Part shown: positions 1 to 10,689 of the stretch, piece after piece
Layout: every line of letters starts with the position of its first letter
Position numbering within the stretch: position 1 is the first letter of the stretch
Source of the DNA: Eunapius fragilis
Lineage: Eukaryota > Porifera > Demospongiae > Spongillida > Spongillidae
Length of the DNA: 64,000 bases
Direction: 5' to 3'
NCBI GenBank assembly: GCA_963681505.1
Contig: OY811981.1
Location: forward strand, 5,487,727 to 5,551,726
Translations under genes and position numbers: made by a program
The notes under the pieces: model-generated
Databases searched by the model: none
What the model saw: only the letters and a program-made list of their open reading frames with translations
Told to the model about the DNA's origin: nothing

Positions 1-1913
1 AGAATTAAGTAGCCAAAATTCACAATAGCCTAGGGAAGTACAACTCCACTATAGGATGGTCCATGATTGATTACAATTCCATGCATGGTTGGTTGGAGCA
101 TTAACTTGTAGGAGAAGGTATTTACCAATGAATATCTGCGGATTCAAAGCAAAGAGAAGCTTGTGAAAAAATACAATGCCTTGAGCTTATATCATCACAG
201 GTTAGAAACCACATTCTGAATATGGCGTCATGACGTTCGGAAGTTATTTTAGATTGCTTATACAGTTTTGGAATTTGCTCATGACGCAGCACATGTGCAT
301 GCATCCTAAACAAGTTATGTGTCGTGGATCAGGGTCCACCCTGAGTTAAATGGAAGGTCATGGAATGATAGACACATGAAAGGATGGAAGCTGGTGACGG
401 AAAACCATAATTTTTGTCCCGCACGGGATCAGGTTCATCTTTTGATAAGGATGAACGTGTATTATATAAACAACTGGTGTAAGAGCGAGAGAAATGATGA
501 TGTTGAGTGGAATATATGATATTCTTAAATATCAATATCTGCCGTTGATTTCATACTAAGTTGGTTTGCGCAAGCTATAAACAGTGGCGAAGCGGGTCCA
601 TAATAGTATGGTGCATAAACATCAGAGAACACACTTTGCTATCAAGTGTCATGTCTCAATGCAGTTCATGACGTGCATAATTGGTTCACAACACTCGATT
701 GACTACATGTAATTTTTATAATTGTCCTACTCACTCCAGCTGATATTTATTTGTGCAAACATGACAAAAATGATTTAATGTAGAATAGAATAGATCTATA
801 AGAAATATGGAGCACTCCATAAGACACTTACTAGGAGGTACTTACATGTTATCATGAAACCTTGTATCCACCCACCCCATCGTTTCAAACTTATTTGCTT
901 ATGATGTTCCTATGGCGGACATACAGGGGATGGGGAGGAGGGGGGGGATTGTCTATCAGAATCATCAGCTGATTCAGAATGTTCAGAATGTGAAATAGAA
1001 GCTAATTCATCAGGTGATTGCTTTCATTGCCAAAAAGATTTTAACCTAATTCACTATAAAATAAGATTGCAAGGCAATAATGGAAGAAAACAAGCATCAA
1101 TGAATGAAAAGGACCTGTATTTGTCAATAATATAAACTGAAAGGTCTGGGGATCTCCTGTTGTTTCATGGTATCCAATATTTTTCAACTTGCAGTAACCT
1201 TGCAAGAATGGCTCTGGCATTTGATCTCACTATAATAAACACACAAAACAATAAAGCTGTAACACTCCCCTAAATGCCTGCTCTTAATATTGATATCTCC
1301 AGTCACCAGTAAGAGGATGGTTTTGATTCTTTTGAATGCCGGAAAACTATTTTTACCTGTTCAATCTCTGTCAAACGTTGTTTGTAAAGTCCTGGTGATT
1401 TGTGCATTGTATAACAAAACATACATTGTAATGCCTGCTATTTCACATGCCTGCACTCATGTCACTGTTTTTCTCCTTATATTGTAAAAGAAAAATATTT
1501 TTAGCTTTTGATGCAGATAGGAAATGGATACTATTCATTTTTTGCATACAAATGTTTGTTGTGAAATTTATTGGGAATTTTTTTTCTCAATTTTATTTTT
1601 CAAGTGCCTATATATGAATGCAGGCTGATATGAGGAATATGCAAGCAGGCTACCTAAATAGCTAAATAATAATGCGCAAGCAGGCTAATCATTAAGTGCA
1701 AGCAGGCTGCTGACCTATACTGCTAAATAGAACTAAGAATGTAAATATCTCAAAAACTTAGCATTTCTGTCAACTTTTATATAATATGAATCATAATAGG
1801 TGCCATACACATGTACACAATAAGAACAAGTTTGTCACTTTGCGTAATCCCCAATCACTATCAAGTCAAAGATTCTTTGATTGCAAGGAGAGCAAGGCTA
1901 CAAATGCTTGGCG
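1..1913. other. Gene-free stretch, no element recognised
   Basis: I see no convincing exon on either strand: the open frames are under 90 codons and have no recognisable motif. The only structure noticed is a loose run of the unit GCAAGCAGGCT at about 1,620-1,710 and a short poly-G tract near 940. The right edge is the 3' flank of the LOTUS-domain gene. Confidence 0.6.
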
Positions 1914-4163
1914 TCACAGTGCCAGTAGTGGTCCCTTGGCCATCTCTGGTGACCTCTGCTGTCCACTCATTTTTATATCTGGGATACTATCCTGCCATTC
2001 AGATTGTGTTGCAATTAGGTTCTGTGAAAGTGGCAGCTGTTGAGACATAGCATAAAGCTGATGGTCTATTTCTGCGCAACTTTTCGGAAATTGGATTGCC
2101 AATTTCATCTTCAAACGCTTTTTTGGTTGGTTATCTTTATTGTCATGTTTAGAAGCAATACTCTGCACCTCATTTGGTGTTTCATTATGTTCAAAACATG
2201 TTGTTCCCTCTGCTTCATCAGTAATGGAAGTGGTATGGCTGTCATTGTCAAAACTGTTGCTATCAATTTTGGCAATAGCTCTATCCTTGTCTTCCTTACC
2301 AACTTGAATTGGATGCAAATTAAACTCAACATTTGCTTGACAGTCTGAACTATCTGAACTTGTCAATTGATCATCAACACTTTCAGAACCTCCTTCCAAG
2401 TCATCACTGCCCGTTAATGATGTGTCATGGCCAAATAATGGCACACTTAATGAGCAACACTCTGTATCTGAGTTACACTGGGACATGCTAAAATTAGTAA
2501 CACCACTGGTCACATCTCTGTCCACAGGGTGTACCTTGTAAGGATGAATATCCGTAGTGTTCAGCAGATAGTTACGATCTATCATATTTTCTTCAAACTC
2601 ATTACTGTCGCTATCTGGGATAAATGTGTTGTCACCACATCTCTGAAGCTCATCAAGTACATGTTCATGGTTTGAACACGAAACTGACTCAAAGAGGTTC
2701 TGAGATATGTTTGAGCTACTGACATTGCCGATAGGCCCTTCTTGTTTTGCCATTACACCATTGTGATTGTCTGCTGAAGTGACACAGTGTTCATCAATCT
2801 GTGTACCATTCTCTTCAAGGTCTTGTTGTAGTTCATGCTTTGCATCATTTCTTAATGGTCCAATGTTAACACATTGGCCAGCACGCATCAAATGTCCAGG
2901 CACTTGTGCAGGGTGCTCATTCATATTGGTTGTCATTGTTCCACTAAACTTTACTTTTCTAGTGGGGTATTTACAACTTGGTAAATACCAAATCAACCAC
3001 TTCTTTCCTTTTATCCTTGCAATGTGAGAGGCAAATGATAAAATCTTGGAGTGCAGACTTTTTGTTCGGAATACCATTTCAAGTCTATCACCAAATTCTT
3101 TATAATAGAATTCACCCAACTGGCTTAGGAGCACTTTTCCATTGTTTATTGTAAGGAGGTGACGAATTTTTTCCGCAAATTTTGTTCCATTACTGAGCTC
3201 TACTTGATTGTTTATAAACTAGACATGGAATAAACATAGGCATCCATAATATGTATGTGTCAGTCAATAACTATACTTACACGAAACACCTTAAAAAAGG
3301 TGAGCTCTTTTATAAGATCTAAAAGGCTGGAAGCTCCGCCGTAATTTAGTGGCACACCAAAGTAGTCTTGGTACAGTGCAGGTAAGTCATCCAACATGCA
3401 ATGGCCTCCTTTTGCATAGATCAATTCTACCAATAAGGATGAAAGTACAGCATTTGATCCACCATTTTTCAAGCTGCACAGACCACTCATTTGGTTCATC
3501 TAGGTAAGGTTTGTGTATTGAATGTGAGTGGAAAAGTTAAGGGGTTATATTAATGTATGCTAATGTGTTTATCTAATTACAAATACTGTCTATAGTTCAA
3601 TACCTCTATAATTTCTGCTACTGCATCACTTCTCATAAGTTGGAGAACATCATCACAGCCATAAACAGAAGGGTTAATATTGTGTCCATGGCAATCTGAA
3701 TAGAAGTCTAAGATCAATCTCACTGGTAATGACAAGTCATCAGTAGGATTGCATATAAATAAGTGTAGAAGATCAGTTTGAAGTTTCCTACTGCAGTCCC
3801 ACTGATTCAACTTAACCATTTTCTGTGGAAATGAGCTTGGAGTGGAACTGATCTGTGAATGAGTTGGATGTATAATAATGATATGTGTACAAGAAATTAT
3901 GATTTTGACTAAATCAATCTCAGAATGTTTACCATAAAATTGTCTGGTTCCTTTTTTAGATACTTGTATAATTCTTCAACAGAAAGTGAAGCCTCATTAT
4001 CAGTTTCCATACCATGAACTAGCTCAATGAGAGACATTGTGTGTTCTGGGTGAGATGTAAGGAGATGTTGTGCCTCTGAGCACAGACTCTTGCTTTCTGG
4101 GTCATTAGATATTGGCTGTTGCTGCAGCTTGTGCTGATTTAATGGAATCATTATATCATTATA
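1914..4163 (-). CDS. Multi-LOTUS (OST-HTH) domain protein, four exons
   Basis: I infer exons 4163-3933, 3822-3604, 3499-3281 and 3218-1914 from GT...AG junctions (donors GTAAAC, GTATTG, GTAAGT), all phase 0, giving about 658 residues. Each of the first three exons and the start of the fourth carries one helical module with the LOTUS pattern: 'LLVELIYAKGG' then 'DYFGVPLNYGGASSLLDL' in exon 3, and 'IRHLLTINNGKVLLSQLG' in exon 4. In known families (MARF1, TDRD5, TDRD7, Oskar) LOTUS domains bind RNA or the Vasa helicase and act in germ granules or mRNA decay. The last 330 or so residues are acidic, rich in Ser, Asn and Asp, and probably disordered. No Tudor, NYN or RRM domain is seen, so the gene may continue upstream or be a derived short member. 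The true start is uncertain: an ATG lies at 4151, but the exon also fits as an internal one with an acceptor at 4164. Confidence 0.8.
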
Positions 4164-4909
4164 CTAATATGACATGCATGCATGTATCAATTGCACATAT
4201 CCTGTTCATGATGACCCGAGTTGCGTAGCTTATATAGTTCATAACATCTCTATACAGAGTTTACCGGTAGAGGGATCACCCTTCAGGGTAGTTTTTCAAG
4301 TTCTCAAATTTTTGTGAACCGAATTAAAGAGCCTCATCAAAATTTAGGATGCGTAATGATGGGTACTGAATGATTATATAATAATCATATGTCCTATAGT
4401 AAATTAGACTGTCCATCATAAAGTTATGGTGGCACTGATTCATTTCAATGCGAGTGTTAGCTGGACATTGTCCCGTGCATATATGCTTCAGTTGCCATTC
4501 CAAGCACACAATAGCATATTGTAAAATAGAATGAAGGCCGATATTACCTCTACAGTGCCATAATTATGCACGCGAACACGCAACAAATGGTTTGACGTTT
4601 GACTTACAATTGATTGATGAATTTGATCCGATGAAACCTTACGCAAGGAGACGTCATAGGGATATGCATCATCTATACAAAAGAGCAGGTGCAGCAGCAC
4701 GTATGAATTACTCAGCATCAGCACTGCATACATTCCCCGCAGAGCTGTCACCGGAAGTATTTTTGGGCTACATAATGCCCAGCGGGGGAAGGGGGGGGGG
4801 GGGGGGGGTGGGGGGCTGAAATTATATTCAAAATCAATTAATTTGGTACTGCCCATGTATGGTGAAGACTAGCTAATATGATTTCAGCCCCCACCCGATA
4901 TGCAAATGT
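4164..4909. other. Intergenic, no gene seen
   Basis: No supported exon. A poly-G tract lies at about 4,789-4,818, and short open frames across it are artefacts of the homopolymer. Confidence 0.5.
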
Positions 4910-5480
4910 TACTGCAGTCTCGTACCCAGATCCGCGTACGCCACAGCAGAGGATATCAGGAACTACGTTATACACGAATTCGTGAATATCATTTTAAAAA
5001 CGCGACTGGCGTATAACTCGCGTACCAAGAAACGGATAGTGTAGCCTTTGTTGCTATCGAACCAGAAAGCAATGACGGTCATTTTAATATTTTGTCCAGT
5101 CTTTAAACTGTTTGCTTTTTAAAAAAAACTCGTGCTTCTCTTCGTCCCCAGGCCAATTCTTCTCCGTCATCATAATTCTCGAGTATACATGTAACTCGGG
5201 ATAGAAATGGTTTTAAAGAGCGCAAATCATACCAATCGCTTTGGAAGGATATCTTCAGGTATCAGATAAAGCATATAACTAATGCACGTAATCATTACGT
5301 AATATGGAGTGTTGTATTTAACCGTTCCCATGGCGACATACACGTTTTAGAATTATGCAGCGTTATAAGCAGGTGGGATTTCATTTGATCGCAGTTTGTT
5401 TTTGACTAGCGAAGTTGTTTTTTTTTTTTATACCTTCACGTCAATAAAAGAGGAGAGCTAAAAGACGAGAGAAATACCTC
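4910..5480 (+). pseudogene. Leader copy G1 of the 'MPSRQ / PEKK-repeat' family
   Basis: This stretch matches 7,960-8,480 closely: a shared TAACTCGCGTACCAAGAAAC, then GCTATCGAACCAGAA, a TCTCCGTC trinucleotide zone, ACCAATCGCTT, and finally GCGAAGTTGTT just before a leader read as PSRQ. The family's start codon reads MPSRQ in better copies, but here the ATG is lost and a stop follows PSRQ. It looks like a dispersed promoter plus first exon of an expanded gene family. Other copies in the window end in repeats of the NSYESDPERKKAYE type. Non-functional here. Confidence 0.55.
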
Positions 5481-5567
5481 CAATGTCGAGACGAGTTAGA
5501 GTTCTCCCGCGTTCGGTACAATGCTGATCCCAAACTAAAGCGGGCGCCTGCTCGTGACGGTAATTGA

Positions 5568-5599
<32 letters not shown>

Positions 5600-5656
5600 A
5601 TTGCCAGTATTCGCTAAAATCATCGCCAATAAAATTAAGAATGATAATAAAAGAAT

Positions 5657-5954
5657 AGAGGAAACAAGTAAAGAAAAACATTCTCTAACTAGAAAGTTGG
5701 TGGGATATAGGAATTGGAGGCAAAGGTGGTGTAAAAAGGAGGGTAACAAGGTTTTGAGAAAAGGAAAATGGGACAAAAATCCTACATTTAGCACTTCTTT
5801 TGGTTCTGTTACATTTACATGTGCTAAATATAGGATTTTTGTCTCATTTTCCTTTTCTCAAAACCTTGTTCCCCTCCCTTTTACACCACCTTTGCCTCCA
5901 ATTCCTATATCCCACCAACTTTCTCGTTAGAGAACGTTTTTCGTTTCTTGTATT
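5657..5954. mobile_element. F1 fold-back MITE, copy 1
   Basis: Near-perfect palindrome with arms of about 140 bp around a short loop near 5,800-5,820. The left arm begins GGAAACAAGTAAAGAAAAAC and includes GGTGGTGTAAAAAGGAGG; the right arm is its reverse complement. No coding capacity. It belongs to a five-copy family in this window (see 8,486, 30,833, 38,455 and 54,040). Confidence 0.8.
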
Positions 5955-6409
5955 ATATATGTTCGTTGGATTGAGTTTGGCCCAGTTTATTATACGGTTA
6001 TTAATGATGTACTGAATTGATTTTACCAGCCAGCTGGTTAATGAATGTATAACTTGCAATCTCATAATTGTAATCCTGGACGCTTCTACACGCTTCCGTT
6101 GAAGCGTGCATGCCGATAGTACGACGTCGATCATGGGGCCACGGCAATGATCGATCGCGAACAAAGCGAGAGCGATGGATGCGTATGCTCTGTAACGGAA
6201 CTGCAAGTCTGCAAGGGCCGGGGAAGTGGTTGGGGTTCCCCCTCCCTCAAACTGAAGTATGAAATCATATTCCCCCGCCCCTTCCAATCTTGTTTTCACT
6301 CTGGACAGGGGCGCCTCCCTCCCCCCCGCATAGCGCGGAAGCGTCAATGCCACACGAAAAACTCATACATGCAGATGCACGATTCAAACATTATCTCTAT
6401 GAATATTAA
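5955..6409. other. Intergenic, no gene seen
   Basis: No supported feature. It is somewhat more GC-rich than the surroundings, with poly-C and poly-G patches near 6,310-6,430. Confidence 0.4.
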
Positions 6410-7645
6410 TTAGTTGGGCGAATTTCCCCCCCTTGCCCCATCAAGCGGATGCTGGAAAGAGCTGAATAAGCTTATAAAGGCCGGAGCTGGCAGGGTTTCC
6501 TGAGCATATTCACAATCCATTTTCACCATATATGGTATTATCTGGTGAAAATGAATTGTGAATATGCCCCTCTCCATATGCCACTGCCTGGAAAGCAATT
6601 TTCCTCTAAGTACACACCGTCCATTGTTTAAAATGGCGCCAAGCGCAAACAGGTCATGTGGCTTAAATTTCAAGTCGCATTGGTCGTGCATGTGATCGCA
6701 TAACCTGCACACCTCATTACATGTAAGGAGGAGTGCATTTGGGAAGTATGAGGGGGCTAATCTGTGTTAGCATAACTTAGCAAATAATACTTCCGGTTGA
6801 CAGGTCATTCACGATGCTGCGATTGCACGTTCTATATATAGTATCACGTCATATTTTTAACTAACTTGATAATCTGGCGTAGTCTTGCTGTTTACAATGG
6901 ATCGTGGCAGGATGCTTGTTTGGACAGCGTACGTTTAAACACCTTGTATCTTTCCAATGCGGACAAACAATAGAGCTGTAGCGAGATTGTTCCCAGTGAC
7001 GAAAGGGGCACTGCTAAACAAGAAAAGTGTAATAACATTTCAGGTGCATACCCCCTCCCACCACCACCAACACCATGACCATGCAGTGCGAACGTTAAGG
7101 GGATTGACGTAAAAGGAAATATAACGATATGTGCTGTCCGGTATACACATTATGTATTCATATAGTACCACGGCTGTGCTTTCGAAGACTGTTTCGACAA
7201 CGAAATATACATGTATATATATAAATTATATATATATATATATATATATGCATGTGCACGTTCCGATAATTAATTACGATGGACCACTAACCTTTACGGC
7301 GGGGCAACGTCCTTTGGACATGAAGGAACGACAGTCCGTTAACTCCTTTGGTGGCCTGTGGTCGGGAGACTTATTTCGATCTAAAGCAGTTCCGAGGTCT
7401 TTATATCTCGACGTTCTTATTGGTAATGAACGTATCATATGGTTGTTCATTTCTATTGCGGCACTCTGTGCATCTCTTTCCAAGGAAAAGTTGACGTAGC
7501 CATACCCTTCTGATATTCGTTCCTTATTTCGGATCACTCTGCAGCTGGCTACATTCCCATATTTGCTGAAATGCTCTTTCAAATCTCTCTCGTCAGCATC
7601 TACATCCAAATTACGAACACGCACAGGAAACGTGCCGGTGGCCAT
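6410..7645 (-). CDS. RRM protein with a probable CCCH zinc finger
   Basis: The first exon, 7645-7292 (ATG start, phase 0), encodes one RNA recognition motif. RNP2 reads VRVRNLD near residues 8-14 and RNP1 reads EGYGYVNF near residues 46-53. It ends in 'CRSFMSKGRCPAVK' at a GTTAGT donor. A downstream acceptor at 6713 would join 'VCRLCDHMHDQC', completing a CX8CX5C...H pattern like a CCCH finger, and run to a stop at 6410-6412. The RRM is secure. The second exon is less so, because its 3' half crosses a short palindrome at 6,504-6,567 and is not obviously protein-like. RRM plus CCCH proteins usually act in RNA processing. I cannot name an orthologue. Confidence 0.55.
6504..6567. repeat. Short perfect-arm palindrome
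   Basis: GCATATTCACAATCCATTTT and its near reverse complement form about 25-bp arms with a short loop. It could be a tiny fold-back element or a hairpin within the 3' part of the RRM gene. Confidence 0.6.
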
Positions 7646-7959
7646 ATAGTCTAACGGAGCTCAGTGCCCTCAGCATCGGGCACTTTTATCTTCACCGGAA
7701 ATCCGGCCGGCGGAAGACACTGAAGTGAGGGAAATATATTGGGGGTTCCCCGCGAAATAACATAATTATCTGGAACCCCCTGGTGGGTCGAGGGACATAC
7801 CAATGTAACCATGGCAACTAGCAAATAAATACTCTCTCAGGAAACTAGTATAAACACCGCAGGCAGAATGAGAGGAATGTCAACTGCAATCCAAATTCTG
7901 GTAAATGGAATAGCAGCTGCTGCTCGGAACTACAGTAGTAGTTCCTAATTGACCCGCTA

Positions 7960-8480
7960 CCCGCCTATGTAACTCGCGTACCAAGAAACGGATAGTGTAG
8001 CTCTTTGTTGCTATCGAACCAGAAGACAAAGACGGTCATTTTAATCTTTTGTTCCAGTGTTATAACTGCTTGCTTGGGGGGGAAGGGGGGGAAAAAAAAA
8101 AAAAAAAAAAAAAAACTCTTCTTTCCCCTCGTTCCCAGGCCAATTCTTCTCCGTCGTCGTCGTCGTCGTCGTCTTCTTCTCCCCCGAGTACAACTCGGTA
8201 TAGGAATGTTTTTAAAGAGCGCAAGTTATACCAATCGCTTAGAATCTCCTGGAAGGACATCTTCAGGTATCATGCAGATATATGAATAAAGCATAAAACT
8301 GATTACGTATCATTACGTTATATGGAGTGCTATATTTAACCGTTCCCATGGCGTTCCCGTGGCGACATTTTAGCAGCGTAGGTGGGATTTCATTTGAGCA
8401 CAGTATTGTTCACCACTTTTGGCTAGCGAAGTTGTTTTCTTCAAAAAGCCTTCGCGTCAACAAAAGAGGAGAGATACCTC
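7960..8480 (+). pseudogene. Leader copy G2 of the 'MPSRQ / PEKK-repeat' family
   Basis: Second copy of the dispersed leader module. It shares with G1 the TAACTCGCGTACCAAGAAAC start, a (GTC)n run at about 8,153-8,173 and the GCGAAGTTGTT motif. It ends in a leader read as PSRQQKRRDT; the ATG position is changed to AAG. It directly abuts an F1 fold-back element. G1 and its neighbouring F1 copy have the same layout, so module plus MITE may have been duplicated together. Confidence 0.55.
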
Positions 8481-8485
8481 CAAAA

Positions 8486-8799
8486 AATAGAGGAAACAAG
8501 TAAAGAAAAACATTCTCTAACGAGAAAGTTGGTAGGATATTATAGGAATTGGAGGCAAAGGTGGTGTAAAAAGGAAGGGAACAAGGTTTTGGGAAAAGAA
8601 AAATGAGACAAGAATCCTATATTTAGCACATGTATAAATGTAACGGAACCAAAAGAAGTGCTAAAGGTAGGATTTTTGTCTCATTTTTCTTTTCCCAAAA
8701 CCTTGTTCCCTTCCTTTTTACACCACCTTTGCCTCCAATTCCTATATCCCACCAACTTTCTCGTTAGAGAATGTTTTTCTTTACTTGTTTCCTCTATTG
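8486..8799. mobile_element. F1 fold-back MITE, copy 2
   Basis: Almost perfect palindrome. The left end is AATAGAGGAAACAAGTAAAG and the right end is CTTTACTTGTTTCCTCTATT. Arms are about 145 bp and there is no coding capacity. This is the cleanest copy of the family in the window. Confidence 0.85.
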
Positions 8800-9129
8800 G
8801 AAAAAAGTGCTATAACTTTACCGTGCAAAAACACCTAGATCGGGATAGCGGACATCTTTGAAAGGTGTTTGGACATTCAATGTAGTGTATAACCTTGTAT
8901 TGTACAAAATCTATCGATGCGAAGTTTTTCGCCCGGAATTCGGTAGGCCGTACATGTAGTGTGTATGTATGCGATGCGCATGCTCAGTGATGACTACTTA
9001 ATTTTATTCTTCAGACTCAGAGTTTAAAATGAATCACTATTCATTAATTCAACTGGCTGACAGTCCAAGAAACTGAGGCGCATGCAGAATCTCACAATCA
9101 CAAAGGATGGTTAGAAGGCTGAATGGCTT
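8800..9129. other. No feature seen
   Basis: No exon, palindrome or duplicated segment noticed between the F1 element and the first retrotransposon. Confidence 0.4.
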
Positions 9130-10600
9130 ACATTGTTACATTGTGTGCAGTACCCTGGCCTCTGCAATGGGTCGCGGATCTGAAGCATCAATTTATCCAA
9201 ATGTGAGGTGTTCTGTGGATCTAACACTACAATGTGTCCGGATTCAATATTAATGAAAGCCTTCCACACTCCTAACCTCGATATCCTTGGTGCTCCTATT
9301 AGTGACTAGTATATCCACTGCACCAAATTCATTGCCTCTAAGCGGGTTGAGGCCTTGAAGTTGCTGTCCAGGCTTCAGGATGTTGCCCTCATTGACCCCC
9401 AGGTGGCTTTCCACCCTACTTCGTGTGTGTGGTAGTTTTTGTACGTTGGCTCACATCACTCGGTCCACTCCCCCCAGCTTATCCTCTGACCCTTTGCAGC
9501 TATTTGACATGGCAGTGAAGGAATGTTTTGCCACATGTTCTGCTTTGGACCTCACTCGAGCATGCCTGGCAGCAAGCACAGCGGGGTCTGAGGTATGGAG
9601 GTTTGGGGTTGCATTCTTTGGCTCTGCATGCCTGTGCTGCGTTCATTGCTTCTATTAGCTCCTCGAGTTTTGTAGATGTTTATAACCAAACATCTAAAGC
9701 ACCTAGTGTCTACTCAAGACACTCTTCTCATTGGCTGTACTGTAGACACACCCATACCACAAGAGGTCCTGTCCTTCAAAATTGACACTGAGCAGTTTAG
9801 AGCTCTCTTTGATTCCTCATCTCCTGCTAACAAGGCTCACCTCCACTCAGCATCAGCCCCTCACGCATCCTCTTGGCTTTCAGTGATGCCTAGTGTAGAG
9901 CTTGGTTTACATCTCGACCCCCATGAGTTCTGTGTAGGCATTAGGTGGTGGTTGGGATTGGATATTTCCAGAGGGCTGTCCTGTTCTCTTTGTCCTAACA
10001 CAGCATTAGATCTCCTGGGTCACCATGTTGTTACATGTAAGAGGGTGGAGATGTGGTCACACGACATAATCAACTTCGAGATGTCTTTGTTGATTTCTGT
10101 CACCAGGCCCATCTTGGTGTTCCCGTTGAAGTTGGTAGCAACTTGACACCTGATGGTTCTCGATCCCGCCCAGCTGATGTTTTGGTTCGTGATTGGATTA
10201 CTGGCAGATTTGCTGCCTTTGATTCCTCTCTGTTGCCTCACTTAATCAAGCATGCATCACATCAGGCTTTGCAGCTCTATCAGCAGAAACCTGCAAGCAC
10301 AAGGCTAATGATCCCAAATATATGCAGTGAGCTAGGGTGGGTGTGCATCCCTCTGGCAGTCGAGACCTATGAGAATTGGAGGAAGGAGGCTAGGGACACA
10401 TTTTCCCATCTAGCAACCCTGCTTGCCATTGAGTCTCCAAAATCAAAGAGCAGCTTTGTGTATGAGATATACAGCAGGCTTAACCTCTCCTTGCCCAGGT
10501 TTATTGTGAGAGCAATTATGGCCCGGACTCTGGTATCTTAATTTATTTTATCGGTAGGTGTATATTCCATTATTATGATTATTAATAATTTTTTTGGAAA
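9130..10600 (+). mobile_element. RLE-type non-LTR retrotransposon, 5'-truncated (copy L1)
   Basis: The 3' part of a LINE. It starts in the RT thumb region ('INLSKCE', then 'FHTPNLDILGAPIS') and runs to a stop near 10,541. After the RT comes a Cys/His cluster ('CSLCPNTALDLLGHH..TC'), the RHN motif, then 'RPADVLV' and the region that in sister copies reads AFDISVTSPL, the restriction-like endonuclease core. This order (RT, CCHC, RHN, RPAD..D) fits elements with a restriction-like endonuclease such as the R2/NeSL groups, not APE-type LINEs. Several frameshifts and stops are present (for example around 9,308 and 9,600-9,680), so the copy is dead. It lies tail to tail with copy L2. Confidence 0.75.
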
Positions 10601-10689
10601 CACTATAATCTGAATTGGATAAAGTATTTGCTTCATCAAATACATCAATTTATTTTGCAGTAATACATTTTTATCATTAAGTCTACACA

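Noticed and set aside
2040-2348. 102-codon plus frame with hydrophobic stretches
   Set aside because: Antisense to the last exon of the LOTUS gene, which has better support.
5601-6353. Open frames of 70-170 codons on both strands around the F1 element, and similar ones at 8,658
   Set aside because: Palindromic DNA gives mirrored frames. No conserved motif.
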